A stretch of 64,000 nt of DNA from CAVSMC01 sp963728935 (GCA_963728935.1 CAVSMC010000001.1:1488001-1552000), one strand, 5' to 3'; numbered from the stretch's first letter, positions 25,824-34,250 are shown. The notes: generated by a model from the letters alone, not told the origin. Translations and numbers: made by a program.

Positions 25824-26279
25824 ATGGCAGGCAAGAGCGCAGCAGTCGCCGCAACCGGCGCGAAGAAGCCGAAGATCCTCACGGAGGAGGACCTTCTGAA
25901 GGCGCCGGAAAAGGACTACATGAACGAGGCGCAACTCGGTTTCTTCAAGCAACGGCTGCTCGACCTGCGCGAACAGATGCTGCAGAACGCCGACGATACC
26001 GGCCAGCATCTGCGTGAGAACGAGATCACGACGGACCCGTCCGATCGCGCGACGCTCGAGGAAGAATACACGCTCGAGTTACGCACTCGCGACCGGGAAC
26101 GCAAGCTGCTCAAGAAGGTCGAAAAGTCGCTGCGGATGATCGACGACGGCACCTACGGCTACTGCGAAGAGACCGGCGAACCGATCGGCATTCCGCGACT
26201 GCTCGCGCGGCCCACCGCGACGCTGTCGCTCGAAGCGCAGGAGCGCCGTGAGCGCGTCCAGCGCCTGTACGGCGACTGA
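25824..26279 (+). CDS. dksA: RNA polymerase-binding transcription factor DksA
   Basis: 151 residues from ATG 25824, which has GAGGT seven bases upstream and gives the standard DksA length; an ATG at 25806 adds six residues. The coiled coil with the DPSDRAT tip (catalytic Asp residues at the polymerase secondary channel) and the zinc-finger region are visible. In that region only the first cysteine remains (GYCEETG ... LARPTATLSLEAQERRE), the CxxT/SxxA type known from many alpha- and betaproteobacteria. With ppGpp it shifts transcription in the stringent response. sodB follows downstream with its own gap. Confidence 0.95.
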   Translation: MAGKSAAVAATGAKKPKILTEEDLLKAPEKDYMNEAQLGFFKQRLLDLREQMLQNADDTGQHLRENEITTDPSDRATLEEEYTLELRTRDRERKLLKKVEKSLRMIDDGTYGYCEETGEPIGIPRLLARPTATLSLEAQERRERVQRLYGD

Positions 26280-26446
26280 TCGGACGGTCGGCGCTGGCGG
26301 TCGCTGCCGGCCGGTCCGAGCCGCTCGCGCAAGCCGCTAGACTGCTCCGCAAGCGAACGCGCGGCGTGCGCTAACATATCGGTGCGTCGTCGTTCGCGCC
26401 GTCGCGCTTCATTTCGCACTCCCCGTTCCCGTCAGGAGTTACCTTC

Positions 26447-27052
26447 ATGGCCGACGCCTTCACGCTTCCCCCGCTGCCGTATCCGGACAATGCGCTCGCC
26501 CCCGTGATCTCGGCGAACACGCTGAGCTTTCACTACGGCAAGCATCACAAGACGTACGTCGATAACCTCAACAAGCTCGTGGCAGGGACCGAGCTCGAAG
26601 GCCAGTCGCTCGAGGCCGTGATTCGCGCCGTGGCGGGCAAGCCCGACAAGCAGGGCGTGTTCAACAACGCCGCGCAGGTGTGGAACCACACGTTCTACTG
26701 GAAGTGCCTCAAGGGCGGCGGTGGCGGCACGCCGACGGGGCCTCTTGCCGAAAAGATCAACGCGGCGTTCGGAAGCTACGACAATTTCAAGAAGGAATTC
26801 GCGAACGCCGCGGTCACCCAGTTTGGCAGCGGGTGGGCGTGGCTCGTCGCCGAAGGCGGCGCCGTCAAGGTCATGAAGACCGGCAACGCCGACCTGCCGA
26901 TGACCAAGGGCGCCACGGCATTGTTGACGATCGACGTGTGGGAGCATGCCTACTATCTCGATTACCAGAACCGCCGCGCGGACTACGTGAACGCGGTGAT
27001 CGACAAGCTCGTCAATTGGGTGTTCGCGGCGGAGAATCTCGCCGGCGGCTGA
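26447..27052 (+). CDS. sodB: Superoxide dismutase [Fe]
   Basis: 201 residues. Metal ligands: His in LSFHYGKHHKTY, His in QVWNHTFYW, and Asp and His in TIDVWEHAYYLDYQNRR. The segment FGSGWAWLV is typical of Fe/Mn SODs; the glutamine side (NAAVTQFGSGW) carries the usual Fe-SOD second-sphere residue region. It is the cytoplasmic dismutase, complementing the periplasmic SodC encoded at 19.3 kb. An AGGAG lies eight bases before the ATG. Confidence 0.96.
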   Translation: MADAFTLPPLPYPDNALAPVISANTLSFHYGKHHKTYVDNLNKLVAGTELEGQSLEAVIRAVAGKPDKQGVFNNAAQVWNHTFYWKCLKGGGGGTPTGPLAEKINAAFGSYDNFKKEFANAAVTQFGSGWAWLVAEGGAVKVMKTGNADLPMTKGATALLTIDVWEHAYYLDYQNRRADYVNAVIDKLVNWVFAAENLAGG

Positions 27053-27112
27053 GATCGATCAAAGTTGCGCGCTTGTGGCGCCGCTATGACGAAGACATAA
27101 TGGGTTGCTTGG

Positions 27113-27140
27113 CACCCGCGTGGGCCCTCTCACGCGGGTG
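27113..27140. other. Perfect hairpin downstream of sodB
   Basis: Ten-base stem CACCCGCGTG / CACGCGGGTG with an 8-base loop, 60 bases after the sodB stop. There is no T-run on either side, so it may stabilise or protect the sodB message rather than terminate it. Confidence 0.5.
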
Positions 27141-27157
27141 ATGGATGCTCGCCACGG

Positions 27158-28390
27158 ATGGCCCTTTTTTCCAAACCGCCGGTCAAAAAGCCCGAACCGC
27201 CTAAGCCCGACGCGAAAGCGCGGGGAGCCGCGCGCGGTCTGCGGCCGGTGTCGGCGCGCGAGGTCGCTGCGCAGGCAGGCTCGCGGCCGGGCGTCGAATA
27301 TCGACACGTGGAGCCAAGCATCGGCAACATCACGGTCACCGGCGCGAGCATGATCGAATGGACGCCGCAACACTCGGCGATCGAGGTCGCGCAGGCGAAT
27401 CCTGGCCTTTGCGCGGTGCTCGAGAACGCGGCGTTGCTGTACGCGAGCGGCCAGGCGCAGCCGGCGCGCGCGCTGCTCGAGCAGGGGGTGCAGAACGATC
27501 CCGACGCGAAGCCCTCGCCGCTGGCCTGGCTCGCGTTGTTCGACCTGTTTCGACGCGCCGGCGATCGCGCGGCGTTCGATCAGTTCGCGCTGCTCTACGT
27601 CGTCCAATTCGAGCGTTCGGCGCCCGGGTGGGAAGAGTCGAGCCCGCCGCAGTCGACGCCGCGGGCGGTCGCCGGCGGCTATATCGGCCTGTCCGGCAAG
27701 CTATCGGCCGCTACCGCGGCGCAACTGGACACGTTACGCCGCACGATGGCCAAGCGCGTCGCTCACGCGCGGCTCGATCTTGCCGGGCTCACCGGTATCG
27801 ACGACACCGGTGCACGGCTTCTTGCCGACGTGCTCGGCGAAGCGCGGCGGCAGCAATTCAATCTGCAGCTGCAGCACTCGGAACGACTGCAACCGACGCT
27901 CGAGCTGCTGGTGAAGAAGGGCCGCGAGGCCGGCGAGGGCGCTTGGCTGTTGTCGCTCGAGATGCTGCAGTGGCAAAACGATCGGACGAAGTTCGAAGAC
28001 CGCGCCGTCGAATTCGCCGTGACTTTCGAACTGTCTCCGCCGTCATGGGAACCCCCGGTCGTGCCGGTCATCATCGAGGCGCGCACCGAGGACGCGTCGT
28101 CGGCCAAGCTCGAAGGCGACATGCTCAGCGTGTCCGGCGTGATGACCGGCACGACGTCGCCGCAGCTCGGCCGGGTCATCGAATTCGCGCAGACGCGCGC
28201 CGTCATCCCGATCGACATGAGCGAAGTCGAACGGATCGATTTCGTGTGCGCCGGCGCATTGCTGAACGCGATCAATCGCGTCGAGACGCAGCGGCGCGCC
28301 GTGCAGATCGTAGGCGCTTCGCCGATTATCCGCGCGCTGCTGCTGCTCATCGGCATTTCGCCGCGCCACTTCGTCAAGAAGGCAACATAG
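27158..28390 (+). CDS. Double STAS-domain protein
   Basis: 410 residues. A proline/lysine-rich N-terminus (residues 3-25) precedes a helical region (about 75-150). Two STAS-like domains follow, one at about 165-260 (GYIGLSGKLSAATAAQLD ... LDLAGLTGIDDTGARLL) and one at about 305-405 (VIPIDMSEVERIDFVCAGALLNAI). The pattern, a strand ending in D then a short helix after a small residue, is that of anti-sigma-antagonist-type STAS folds. The phosphorylatable serine of SpoIIAA is not conserved. Similar proteins sit between dksA/sodB-type genes and hslV in Burkholderiales. Function is not known; a scaffold or partner-switch role is a guess. Confidence 0.75.
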   Translation: MALFSKPPVKKPEPPKPDAKARGAARGLRPVSAREVAAQAGSRPGVEYRHVEPSIGNITVTGASMIEWTPQHSAIEVAQANPGLCAVLENAALLYASGQAQPARALLEQGVQNDPDAKPSPLAWLALFDLFRRAGDRAAFDQFALLYVVQFERSAPGWEESSPPQSTPRAVAGGYIGLSGKLSAATAAQLDTLRRTMAKRVAHARLDLAGLTGIDDTGARLLADVLGEARRQQFNLQLQHSERLQPTLELLVKKGREAGEGAWLLSLEMLQWQNDRTKFEDRAVEFAVTFELSPPSWEPPVVPVIIEARTEDASSAKLEGDMLSVSGVMTGTTSPQLGRVIEFAQTRAVIPIDMSEVERIDFVCAGALLNAINRVETQRRAVQIVGASPIIRALLLLIGISPRHFVKKAT

Positions 28391-28411
28391 CGGCGGACCC
28401 GTTCGGGAATT

Positions 28412-28553
28412 GGGGTCAGACTCGAATTTCGGCCCGCGCTTCGGCGTCGATGGCTCGACCGCAAATTGGAGTCTGACCCCGCTTTCTCCGACGCCTGATT
28501 TCCCGCTCGTTGCGCCTTGAACGGAGCGTAGCGGAAAGTCGAGTCCGACGTTG
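28412..28553. repeat. GGGTCAGACTCGA-family inverted repeat, copy 3 with partial third arm
   Basis: Arms 28412-28429 and 28463-28480 match over 18 bases with one mismatch. A degenerate further arm (GGAAAGTCGAGTCCGAC) lies at 28532-28548, just upstream of hslV, giving again a three-arm arrangement as in copy 2. It fills most of the gap between the STAS gene and hslV. Confidence 0.85.
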
Positions 28554-28564
28554 CAAGGTCGCAC

Positions 28565-29116
28565 ATGGAGATCTTTCACGGCACCACGATCCTGTCCGTT
28601 CGCCGCGACGGCGCGGTCGCGCTCGGCGGCGACGGCCAGGTGACGCTCGGCAACGTCGTCATCAAGGCGACCGCGCGCAAGGTGCGCAGGCTCTACAATG
28701 ACCGCGTGCTTGCCGGATTCGCCGGCGCAACGGCGGATGCGTTCACGTTGTTCGAGCGCTTCGAGGGCAAGCTCGACAAGCACCAGGGACACCTGACTCG
28801 CGCGGCGGTCGAGCTCGCAAAGGATTGGCGCGCCGATCGTATCTTGCGCCGGCTCGAGGCGATGCTCGCGGTCGCAGACCGCAGCGCGTCGCTTGTCATC
28901 ACCGGCAACGGCGACGTGCTCGAACCCGAGCACGGCATCGTCGCGATCGGATCGGGCGGCGCGTATGCGCAGGCGGCGGCGCGCGCGATGCTCGAAACGA
29001 CGACGCTATCGGCCGCGGAAATCGTCAAACGCGCGCTGACGATCGCCGGCGACCTGTGCATCTACACGAATCAGCATCATGTGATCGAGGAGCTCGATGC
29101 AAAAGCCGCGAGTTGA
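28565..29116 (+). CDS. hslV: HslV, peptidase subunit of the HslVU protease
   Basis: 183 residues, standard length. Processing after MEIFHG exposes the catalytic threonine of TTILSVRR. The GGDGQVTLGN and GSGGAYAQAAARAM segments are family hallmarks. HslV forms the double hexameric peptidase that degrades proteins unfolded by HslU. hslU lies 12 kb away at 15.5 kb on the other strand. The following ubiquinone-type hydroxylase gene overlaps its end by 20 bases. A dispersed repeat lies directly upstream and may affect its promoter. Confidence 0.96.
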   Translation: MEIFHGTTILSVRRDGAVALGGDGQVTLGNVVIKATARKVRRLYNDRVLAGFAGATADAFTLFERFEGKLDKHQGHLTRAAVELAKDWRADRILRRLEAMLAVADRSASLVITGNGDVLEPEHGIVAIGSGGAYAQAAARAMLETTTLSAAEIVKRALTIAGDLCIYTNQHHVIEELDAKAAS

Positions 29117-30302
29117 GCACGATGCCCAGCCGCCGGACCACGACGTCGTCATCGCCGGCGCCGGCCTGGTCGGGCTTGCGCTCGCCGTTGCGTTGGCGCG
29201 CGCGGGCCTGCGCGTCGCGATCGCCGATCGCGCGGCGGTGGTTTCGCCGTCACCGCCGGCAATGGACTCCGACTGGGACTCGCGTGTTTACGCCGTGAGC
29301 CCCGGCAGCGCGACGCTGCTGCATTCGCTCGGCGTTTGGCAGAGTCTCGACGGCACGCGCATCGCGGCGATCGAATCGATGCGCGTCGAGGGCGATCGAG
29401 GCGCGCGGCTCGAGTTCTCGGCGTTCGATTTGGGCGAGCGCGCGCTCGCGTGGATCGTCGAGGAGCGCGCGTTGCGCGCAGCGCTGATTCCGCTCGTGCG
29501 CGCAGCCGGCGTCAGCGTTCTCGCTCCGGTCGAGCCGCGCGTGCTCGCGAGCGCGGTCGATCGCGCGGCGCTCACGTTCGACGACGGCAGCGTCGCGAGC
29601 GCGCGTCTGGTCGTCGGCGCCGACGGCATTCGCTCGTGGGTGCGCAAAGCAGCGGGGCTCGATGCGCCGCTGCGTCGCTACGGTCAAACGGCGATCGTCG
29701 CGAACTTCGCTTGCGAACGAGCCCATCACGGTTGCGCGCGGCAATGGTTCCGCGCTGACGGCGGCGTTCTCGCCTGGCTGCCGTTGCCGGGACGGCGCAT
29801 GTCGATCGTGTGGGCGGCGCCCGAGCGGCAAGCCGACGAGTTGCGCGCGCTCGATACCGCGTCGCTGTCGTCGCGCGTCGCCGAAGCCGGCGTGCATGCG
29901 CTCGGCGCGCTCACGTGCATCACGCCGCCGGCGGCGTTCCCGCTGAACTTTCTGCGCCCCGCGGCGACGGTCGGCGCGCGCGTGGCGCTGGTCGGAGATG
30001 CCGCACACGGCGTTCACCCGCTCGCCGGCCAAGGCGTCAACCTCGGCTTCGGCGACGTCGCGGCGCTGGCCGCGGTCTTGCGCGAGCGGGCTCCGTTGGA
30101 CGCCGGCGCGCCGATCGTGCTCGAGCGCTACGCGAGACGTCGCGCCGAGCCCGTGCTCGCCATGCAGATGGTCACCGACGGCCTCGCAACGCTGTTCGGC
30201 AATCAGGCGCCGGGGGTTGCTGCCGTGCGCAACGCCGGGCTTGCGGCCGTGAACCGCCTTCCCTTTGCAAAGCGCCTGCTCGCGCAACCGGCGCTGCGCT
30301 GA
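29097..30302 (+). CDS. UbiH/UbiF-family FAD monooxygenase (ubiquinone biosynthesis type)
   Basis: 401 residues. The FAD-binding GAGLVGLALAVALARAG lies near the N-terminus. The DG motif is ADGIRSWVRKAAG (about 180), and the second FAD motif is GDAAHGVHPLAGQGVNLGFGDV (about 300). This is the full set of the UbiH/Coq6 family of aromatic-ring hydroxylases. It presumably hydroxylates a demethoxy or polyprenylphenol intermediate of ubiquinone. Which ring position cannot be read from the sequence. It overlaps hslV by 20 bases, and dsbC follows after 30 bases. Confidence 0.88.
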   Translation: MQKPRVEHDAQPPDHDVVIAGAGLVGLALAVALARAGLRVAIADRAAVVSPSPPAMDSDWDSRVYAVSPGSATLLHSLGVWQSLDGTRIAAIESMRVEGDRGARLEFSAFDLGERALAWIVEERALRAALIPLVRAAGVSVLAPVEPRVLASAVDRAALTFDDGSVASARLVVGADGIRSWVRKAAGLDAPLRRYGQTAIVANFACERAHHGCARQWFRADGGVLAWLPLPGRRMSIVWAAPERQADELRALDTASLSSRVAEAGVHALGALTCITPPAAFPLNFLRPAATVGARVALVGDAAHGVHPLAGQGVNLGFGDVAALAAVLRERAPLDAGAPIVLERYARRRAEPVLAMQMVTDGLATLFGNQAPGVAAVRNAGLAAVNRLPFAKRLLAQPALR

Positions 30303-30332
30303 CAACGTTTGCCCTTTATCGGAGATACCTCC

Positions 30333-31133
30333 ATGCTCGAATTCTCGGTCCTTTCACGCATCGCGCGCTTGCCGGCCATCGGCATGTTATCGCTGGCCAT
30401 TGTGACGCAGCTCGCGTGCGCGCAAACGGAGCCCGGCGCGGCGAAGATGACGCCCGACGCACAGGCGGTGAAGAAGCAGCTCGAACAGAAGTTTCCCGGT
30501 GCGCAGGTGACGAGCGTTTCGAAGAGCCCGTACTACGGTCTGTACGAAGCTCAGTTCGACGACCGCATGATCTATACGGACTCGAAGGTCCAGTACATCA
30601 TCGTCGGATCGATCTACGACGCCGCGTCGAAGACCAACCTGACCGAGCTCAAGCTGCGACAGCTGAACCGCATCGCATTCGACAGCCTGCCGATCGAGCT
30701 CGCGTTCAAGCGCGTCAAGGGCAACGGCGCGCGCAAGCTGGCGATCTTCTCCGATGCGGACTGCCCGTATTGTGCGCAGCTCGAAAAGACGCTGCGCGAC
30801 GTCGACAACGTGACGATCTACACGTTCCTCTACCCGATCGACCAGCTGCATCCGGACTCGGCGCGCAAGTCCAAGATCATCTGGTGCTCGTCGGACAAGG
30901 TCAAGGCGTGGGACGAGTTCTTCGCGAGCGGCAAGCTGCCCGAAAACGGCGGCGACTGTCCGAATCCCGTTGCGGAAACGGCGACGCTCGGCGAAAAGCT
31001 CCGCGTCAGCGCGACGCCGACGCTCGTGTTCGCCGACGGGTCGATCGTGCCGGGTGCGTTGCCGCCCGAGCGTCTCGAAAGCGAGTTTCGGTCGGCTGAA
31101 GCCGAGCTCAACAAGACCGCCGCGAAGAAGTAA
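30333..31133 (+). CDS. dsbC: Thiol:disulfide interchange protein DsbC
   Basis: 266 residues with a signal peptide (hydrophobic stretch at about 10-30, cleavage near LACAQ). The N-terminal dimerisation domain (about 45-105) is followed by a thioredoxin fold with the active site DADCPYCAQLE and the cis-proline loop SATPTLVF. The extra cysteine pair (WCSS ... GDCPN) of DsbC is also there. It isomerises wrong disulfides in the periplasm and is kept reduced by DsbD, whose gene enters at the left window edge. It starts the operon-like run that continues with the SPFH protein only 15 bases later. Confidence 0.93.
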   Translation: MLEFSVLSRIARLPAIGMLSLAIVTQLACAQTEPGAAKMTPDAQAVKKQLEQKFPGAQVTSVSKSPYYGLYEAQFDDRMIYTDSKVQYIIVGSIYDAASKTNLTELKLRQLNRIAFDSLPIELAFKRVKGNGARKLAIFSDADCPYCAQLEKTLRDVDNVTIYTFLYPIDQLHPDSARKSKIIWCSSDKVKAWDEFFASGKLPENGGDCPNPVAETATLGEKLRVSATPTLVFADGSIVPGALPPERLESEFRSAEAELNKTAAKK

Positions 31134-31148
31134 ACGGGAGAATCCGCG

Positions 31149-32219
31149 ATGGCGATCATCGATTTCCTGAAAAAGCAGTTCATCGACATCATCGAGTGGA
31201 CGGACGACTCGCGCGATACGTTGAGCTACCGCTTTCCCGACGAGGACAAGGAGATCAAGAACGGCGCGCAGCTTGTCGTGCGCGAATCGCAGGTCGCGCA
31301 GTTCGTGTATCTCGGCGAGTTCGGCGACACGTTCGGTCCGGGCAAGCATACGCTCACCACCGACAACATTCCGATCCTGACCAATCTGAAGAGCTGGAAG
31401 TACGCGCTTGAAAGCCCGTTCAAGGCCGACGTCTACTTCGTCGTCACGCGCGTGTTCACCGGCAACAAGTGGGGCACGGCGAACCCGGTGATGATGCGCG
31501 ACGCCGACTTCGGCGTGGTGCGGTTGCGGGCATATGGCACATACGATTTTCGCGTCGTCGACCCGAGGAAGTTCCTGAAGGAGGTGGCCGGCACCGACGA
31601 CCACTTCCGGCTGGATGAATTCAACGACACGATGCGCTCGCGGATCGTCAGCGTCTTTTCCGACGCGCTCGCGACCGCCAACGTGCCCGCGCTCGACGTG
31701 GCGGCGCGCTACGGCGAGCTCGGCGAGGCGTTGTTGCCCGTGATCAATCCGATCATCGGCGAGAAGTATGGGCTCGCGATGACGTCGTTCATCGTCGAGA
31801 ACGTCTCCGTTCCGCCGGAAGTCGAGCAGGCGATCGATCAGCGCTCGAGCATGGCTGCGGTGGGCAACCTGAACGACTACGTCAAGTTCCAGATGGCGCG
31901 CGGCATGGAAAAGGGCGGCGCGGGCGCGGGCGGCGTGGCTGCCGAGATGGCGGTCGGGATGGCGATGGCGAACCAGATGCTCAATCAGGCCGGCGGCATC
32001 ACCGCGCAATCGACGCCGGGCGTTCGCACGCCTTCTGCCGCCGGCGGCGATGCTGGCGGTGCGTCGGCGCTGCTGACGCCGGCGCAGGTCGCGCAAGTGC
32101 TCGCCGTCAGTGAGGCGGACGTGATGGCGAGTCTCGAGGCGGGCGATATCAAGGGCAAGAAGATCGGCACGCAGTGGCGCATCCCGCGTGCGGCGGTCGA
32201 CGCCTTCCTGCGCGGATGA
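31149..32219 (+). CDS. SPFH-domain protein with C-terminal HTH_17-type domain
   Basis: 356 residues. The SPFH/band-7 part (about 1-240) is of the YdjI or 'virion core protein' type: QLVVRESQVAQFVYLGEFGDTFGPGKHTLTT and a coiled end DQRSSMAAVGNLNDYVKFQMARGME. There is no transmembrane anchor. A glycine/alanine-rich linker (250-305) leads to a C-terminal helix-turn-helix of the excisionase/MerR-like type (TPAQVAQVLAVSEADVMASLEAGDIKGKKIGTQWRIP). In most relatives the C-terminus is a zinc ribbon, so this end domain is notable. The next genes encode a DUF4019 protein, a double zinc-ribbon protein and a small membrane protein, probably one functional set. Its stop region begins the roughly 100-base intercistronic repeat. 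Confidence 0.85.
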   Translation: MAIIDFLKKQFIDIIEWTDDSRDTLSYRFPDEDKEIKNGAQLVVRESQVAQFVYLGEFGDTFGPGKHTLTTDNIPILTNLKSWKYALESPFKADVYFVVTRVFTGNKWGTANPVMMRDADFGVVRLRAYGTYDFRVVDPRKFLKEVAGTDDHFRLDEFNDTMRSRIVSVFSDALATANVPALDVAARYGELGEALLPVINPIIGEKYGLAMTSFIVENVSVPPEVEQAIDQRSSMAAVGNLNDYVKFQMARGMEKGGAGAGGVAAEMAVGMAMANQMLNQAGGITAQSTPGVRTPSAAGGDAGGASALLTPAQVAQVLAVSEADVMASLEAGDIKGKKIGTQWRIPRAAVDAFLRG

Positions 32220-32318
32220 GCGCGGCGGGCGAAGCCAAGGCGCGACGCGGGCGTCGGCGGCGCGATTGCGCGCGGCCGACGCCGGATGCCCCGCAAAGCA
32301 CGGCTGGTTTAGGAGGCC
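32216..32318 (+). repeat. Intercistronic ~100-base repeat, copy C
   Basis: It begins over the stop codon of the SPFH gene (ATGAGCGCGGCGGGCGAAGC), contains CGCGGCCGACGC near the middle, and ends in GGAGGCC, which is the Shine-Dalgarno of the DUF4019 gene. The distance from GGGCGAAGCC to GGAGGCC is 75 bases. Two relatives lie on the minus strand at 55.5 and 57.4 kb (77 and 74 bases). Confidence 0.65.
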
Positions 32319-32323
32319 GCATC

Positions 32324-32755
32324 ATGACCGCAAGCACATCGATATCGCGGCGCCGCTTCGCCGCCGCGTTCGCCGCCTTTGCGTTGATCGCGCCGGCGCT
32401 CGCGCAAGACCCACGCACGACGAGCGCGCAGCTCGCCGCTCGCCAGTGGCTCGTCTACACCGATGCGCTCGACGCCGCGACGAGTCACGAGCGCGCCGGA
32501 GTCAAGTTCAAGAACGCGATGACGCTGCGGGTGTGGACGACTGCGCTTCGCAGGGAACGCGAGTCGCGCGGGAAGGTCGAGCGGCGCACGATGGTCAACA
32601 CCGGCTTCAAGGCGAACATCCCGGGACAGCCCCAGGGCGACTATGTGCTGATTCTGTTCCGCACTCAGTTCGCCAAAGGCCAGGGCAGCGAGTCGGTCAC
32701 GCTCGAACGCGAGGGCGACGGCGTGTGGCGCGTCGTCGGATACGTGATCCGGTGA
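32324..32755 (+). CDS. DUF4019 family secreted protein
   Basis: 143 residues with a twin-arginine-like or Sec signal (SRRRFAAAFAAFALIAPALAQ). The mature part follows the DUF4019 pattern: an N-terminal helix with ARQWLVYTDALDAATSHERAGVKFKNAMT, then strands VERRTMVNT, DYVLILFRTQFAKGQGSESVTLEREGDGVWRVVGYVIR. The end W.V.GY.IR is diagnostic. Function is unknown; the fold is a small alpha/beta one as in immunity- or stress-type proteins. AGGAGG (32311-32316), supplied by the intercistronic repeat, sets the start. The zinc-ribbon gene follows after 10 bases. Confidence 0.85.
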   Translation: MTASTSISRRRFAAAFAAFALIAPALAQDPRTTSAQLAARQWLVYTDALDAATSHERAGVKFKNAMTLRVWTTALRRERESRGKVERRTMVNTGFKANIPGQPQGDYVLILFRTQFAKGQGSESVTLEREGDGVWRVVGYVIR

Positions 32756-32765
32756 AGACTCCGCG

Positions 32766-33851
32766 GTGAACGAGAGCGTTGCGCTCGCGAAGTTCGCCTG
32801 TCCGGCGTGCGGCGGCGAAGCCATCTGGGAGCCGGCGAAGCAGAAGCTCGTCTGCCCGTTCTGCGGCACCGAATCGCCGATGAAGATCGATTCGAGCGGC
32901 GCCGTCGTCGAGCACGATCTCGTCGCGGCGATCCGCGGTATCGGCGACGATCGACGCGGATGGCAGGCCGACAAGCGCCAGGTGCGCTGTCAAAGCTGCA
33001 ACGCGATTTCGGTTGTCGATCCGAAACGGCAGGCACAGACATGCGAGTTCTGCGGCTCTGCGCAGCTCGTGCCCTACGAGGAGACGAAGCCGGCGTTCCG
33101 GCCGGAGAGCGTGCTGCCGTTCACCGTGAGCGAGCCCGCGGCGCGCGATCGCATCCGGGCATGGTACGGCAAGCTGTGGCTCGCGCCCGGAGCGCTCAAG
33201 CGCAGGGCTCTGACCGACACCGTGCGCGGCGTCTACCTGCCTTACTGGACGTTCGATGCGCACGTCGACGCGGCGTGGACGGCCGAAGCCGGCTACTACT
33301 ATTACACGACGGAGAGCTACGTCGAGAACGGTCAAATGCGCACGCGGCAGGTGCAGCACGTGCGCTGGGAGCCCGCGGCCGGGCGGCTCGAGCATTTCTT
33401 CGACGACGACCTCGTCTGCGCGTCGATCGGCGTGCACCCGAATCTGCTGCGCGGCATCGAGCCGTTCCCGACGGAGCAACTCAGGGCCTACGACGCGGCG
33501 TACGTCGCCGGTTGGGTCGTCGAGCGCTATCAGATCGATCTGGTCGCCGCCGCGCAGCGCGCGCGCGACGCCATGGACGCGAAGCTACGCGAGATATCCG
33601 CGCGGCAGATCCCCGGCGACACGTACCGCAATCTCGACGTGCGGGCGAGCTACGCCGGTCAGACGTTCAAGCACATCCTCGCGCCGGTCTGGCTGCTGTC
33701 GTACACGTACGGGCGCAACGCGTATCAGTGCGCGATGAACGGCGTCACCGGCGCGATCGCGGGCGAGTATCCGAAGAGCGCATGGAAGATCGCGCTGATC
33801 GTGCTCGCGATCCTTATCGTTGTCGTGCTCGTGCTGTCGTCGGCGCGCTAG
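32766..33851 (+). CDS. Double zinc-ribbon protein with C-terminal membrane anchor
   Basis: 361 residues from a GTG start. Two CxxC...CxxC zinc ribbons lie at the N-terminus: FACPACGG...VCPFCGTE and VRCQSCNA...CEFCGSA. A beta-rich middle region contains LPYWTFDAHVDAAWTAEAG and a run of tyrosines. A single membrane segment ends the protein (about 335-357, ALIVLAILIVVVLVL). Such proteins commonly neighbour YdjI-type SPFH genes, as here. A role as membrane-associated partner of the SPFH protein is inferred from that context only. The next gene, a small membrane protein, starts two bases after its stop. Confidence 0.75.
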   Translation: MNESVALAKFACPACGGEAIWEPAKQKLVCPFCGTESPMKIDSSGAVVEHDLVAAIRGIGDDRRGWQADKRQVRCQSCNAISVVDPKRQAQTCEFCGSAQLVPYEETKPAFRPESVLPFTVSEPAARDRIRAWYGKLWLAPGALKRRALTDTVRGVYLPYWTFDAHVDAAWTAEAGYYYYTTESYVENGQMRTRQVQHVRWEPAAGRLEHFFDDDLVCASIGVHPNLLRGIEPFPTEQLRAYDAAYVAGWVVERYQIDLVAAAQRARDAMDAKLREISARQIPGDTYRNLDVRASYAGQTFKHILAPVWLLSYTYGRNAYQCAMNGVTGAIAGEYPKSAWKIALIVLAILIVVVLVLSSAR

Positions 33852-33853
33852 CG

Positions 33854-34240
33854 ATGACGCAAACCGTGGTCGCCCGCCGCGATCGCGTCGCCGCCGCCGT
33901 CGTGCGTGTCGTCGCGGGGCTCGCGATCGCCGCCAACGCCCTGCTGTTCGTGCTGAAAGCGCCCGGCGCGTTTCGGTTGTCGACGCATCTGTTCGCGCTC
34001 TGGCTGATGCTCGCATGGATATTGGCGCTGATCGTCGTCTGGTGGCGGTACCTTCCAGGCCTTCTCGCCGGCGCGCTGTTGGCGGCCGCATTCGAGCTCG
34101 CCGCGTTCTACGTGACGTTCATCGCGCCGCACGGCGCGATGACGGCGCTCGTGTTCGCGCTGAAGCCGATCTGGCAGATCGCGCTGATCGGCGCCGCCAT
34201 CGTGATCGCGCGCGTGCGCCAGCGCGCAGCCGCCGGCTGA
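33854..34240 (+). CDS. Small four-helix membrane protein, unknown
   Basis: 128 residues, about four hydrophobic segments (at roughly 16-36, 44-64, 67-92 and 99-120) and short basic ends (VARRDR at the start, RVRQRAAAG at the end). I do not recognise a family. It starts two bases after the zinc-ribbon gene and ends ten bases before an SDR gene, so it belongs to the same transcript and may be the membrane partner of the SPFH / zinc-ribbon set. Confidence 0.65.
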   Translation: MTQTVVARRDRVAAAVVRVVAGLAIAANALLFVLKAPGAFRLSTHLFALWLMLAWILALIVVWWRYLPGLLAGALLAAAFELAAFYVTFIAPHGAMTALVFALKPIWQIALIGAAIVIARVRQRAAAG

Positions 34241-34250
34241 CGGAGGCGAT

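Noticed and set aside
25824..26279. Loss of three zinc-finger cysteines in DksA as a defect
   Set aside because: The CxxT/SxxA pattern is a normal variant in alpha- and betaproteobacterial DksA.
27113..27140. Hairpin after sodB as a rho-independent terminator
   Set aside because: The stem is perfect but no T-tract follows on either strand, so it is listed only as a hairpin.
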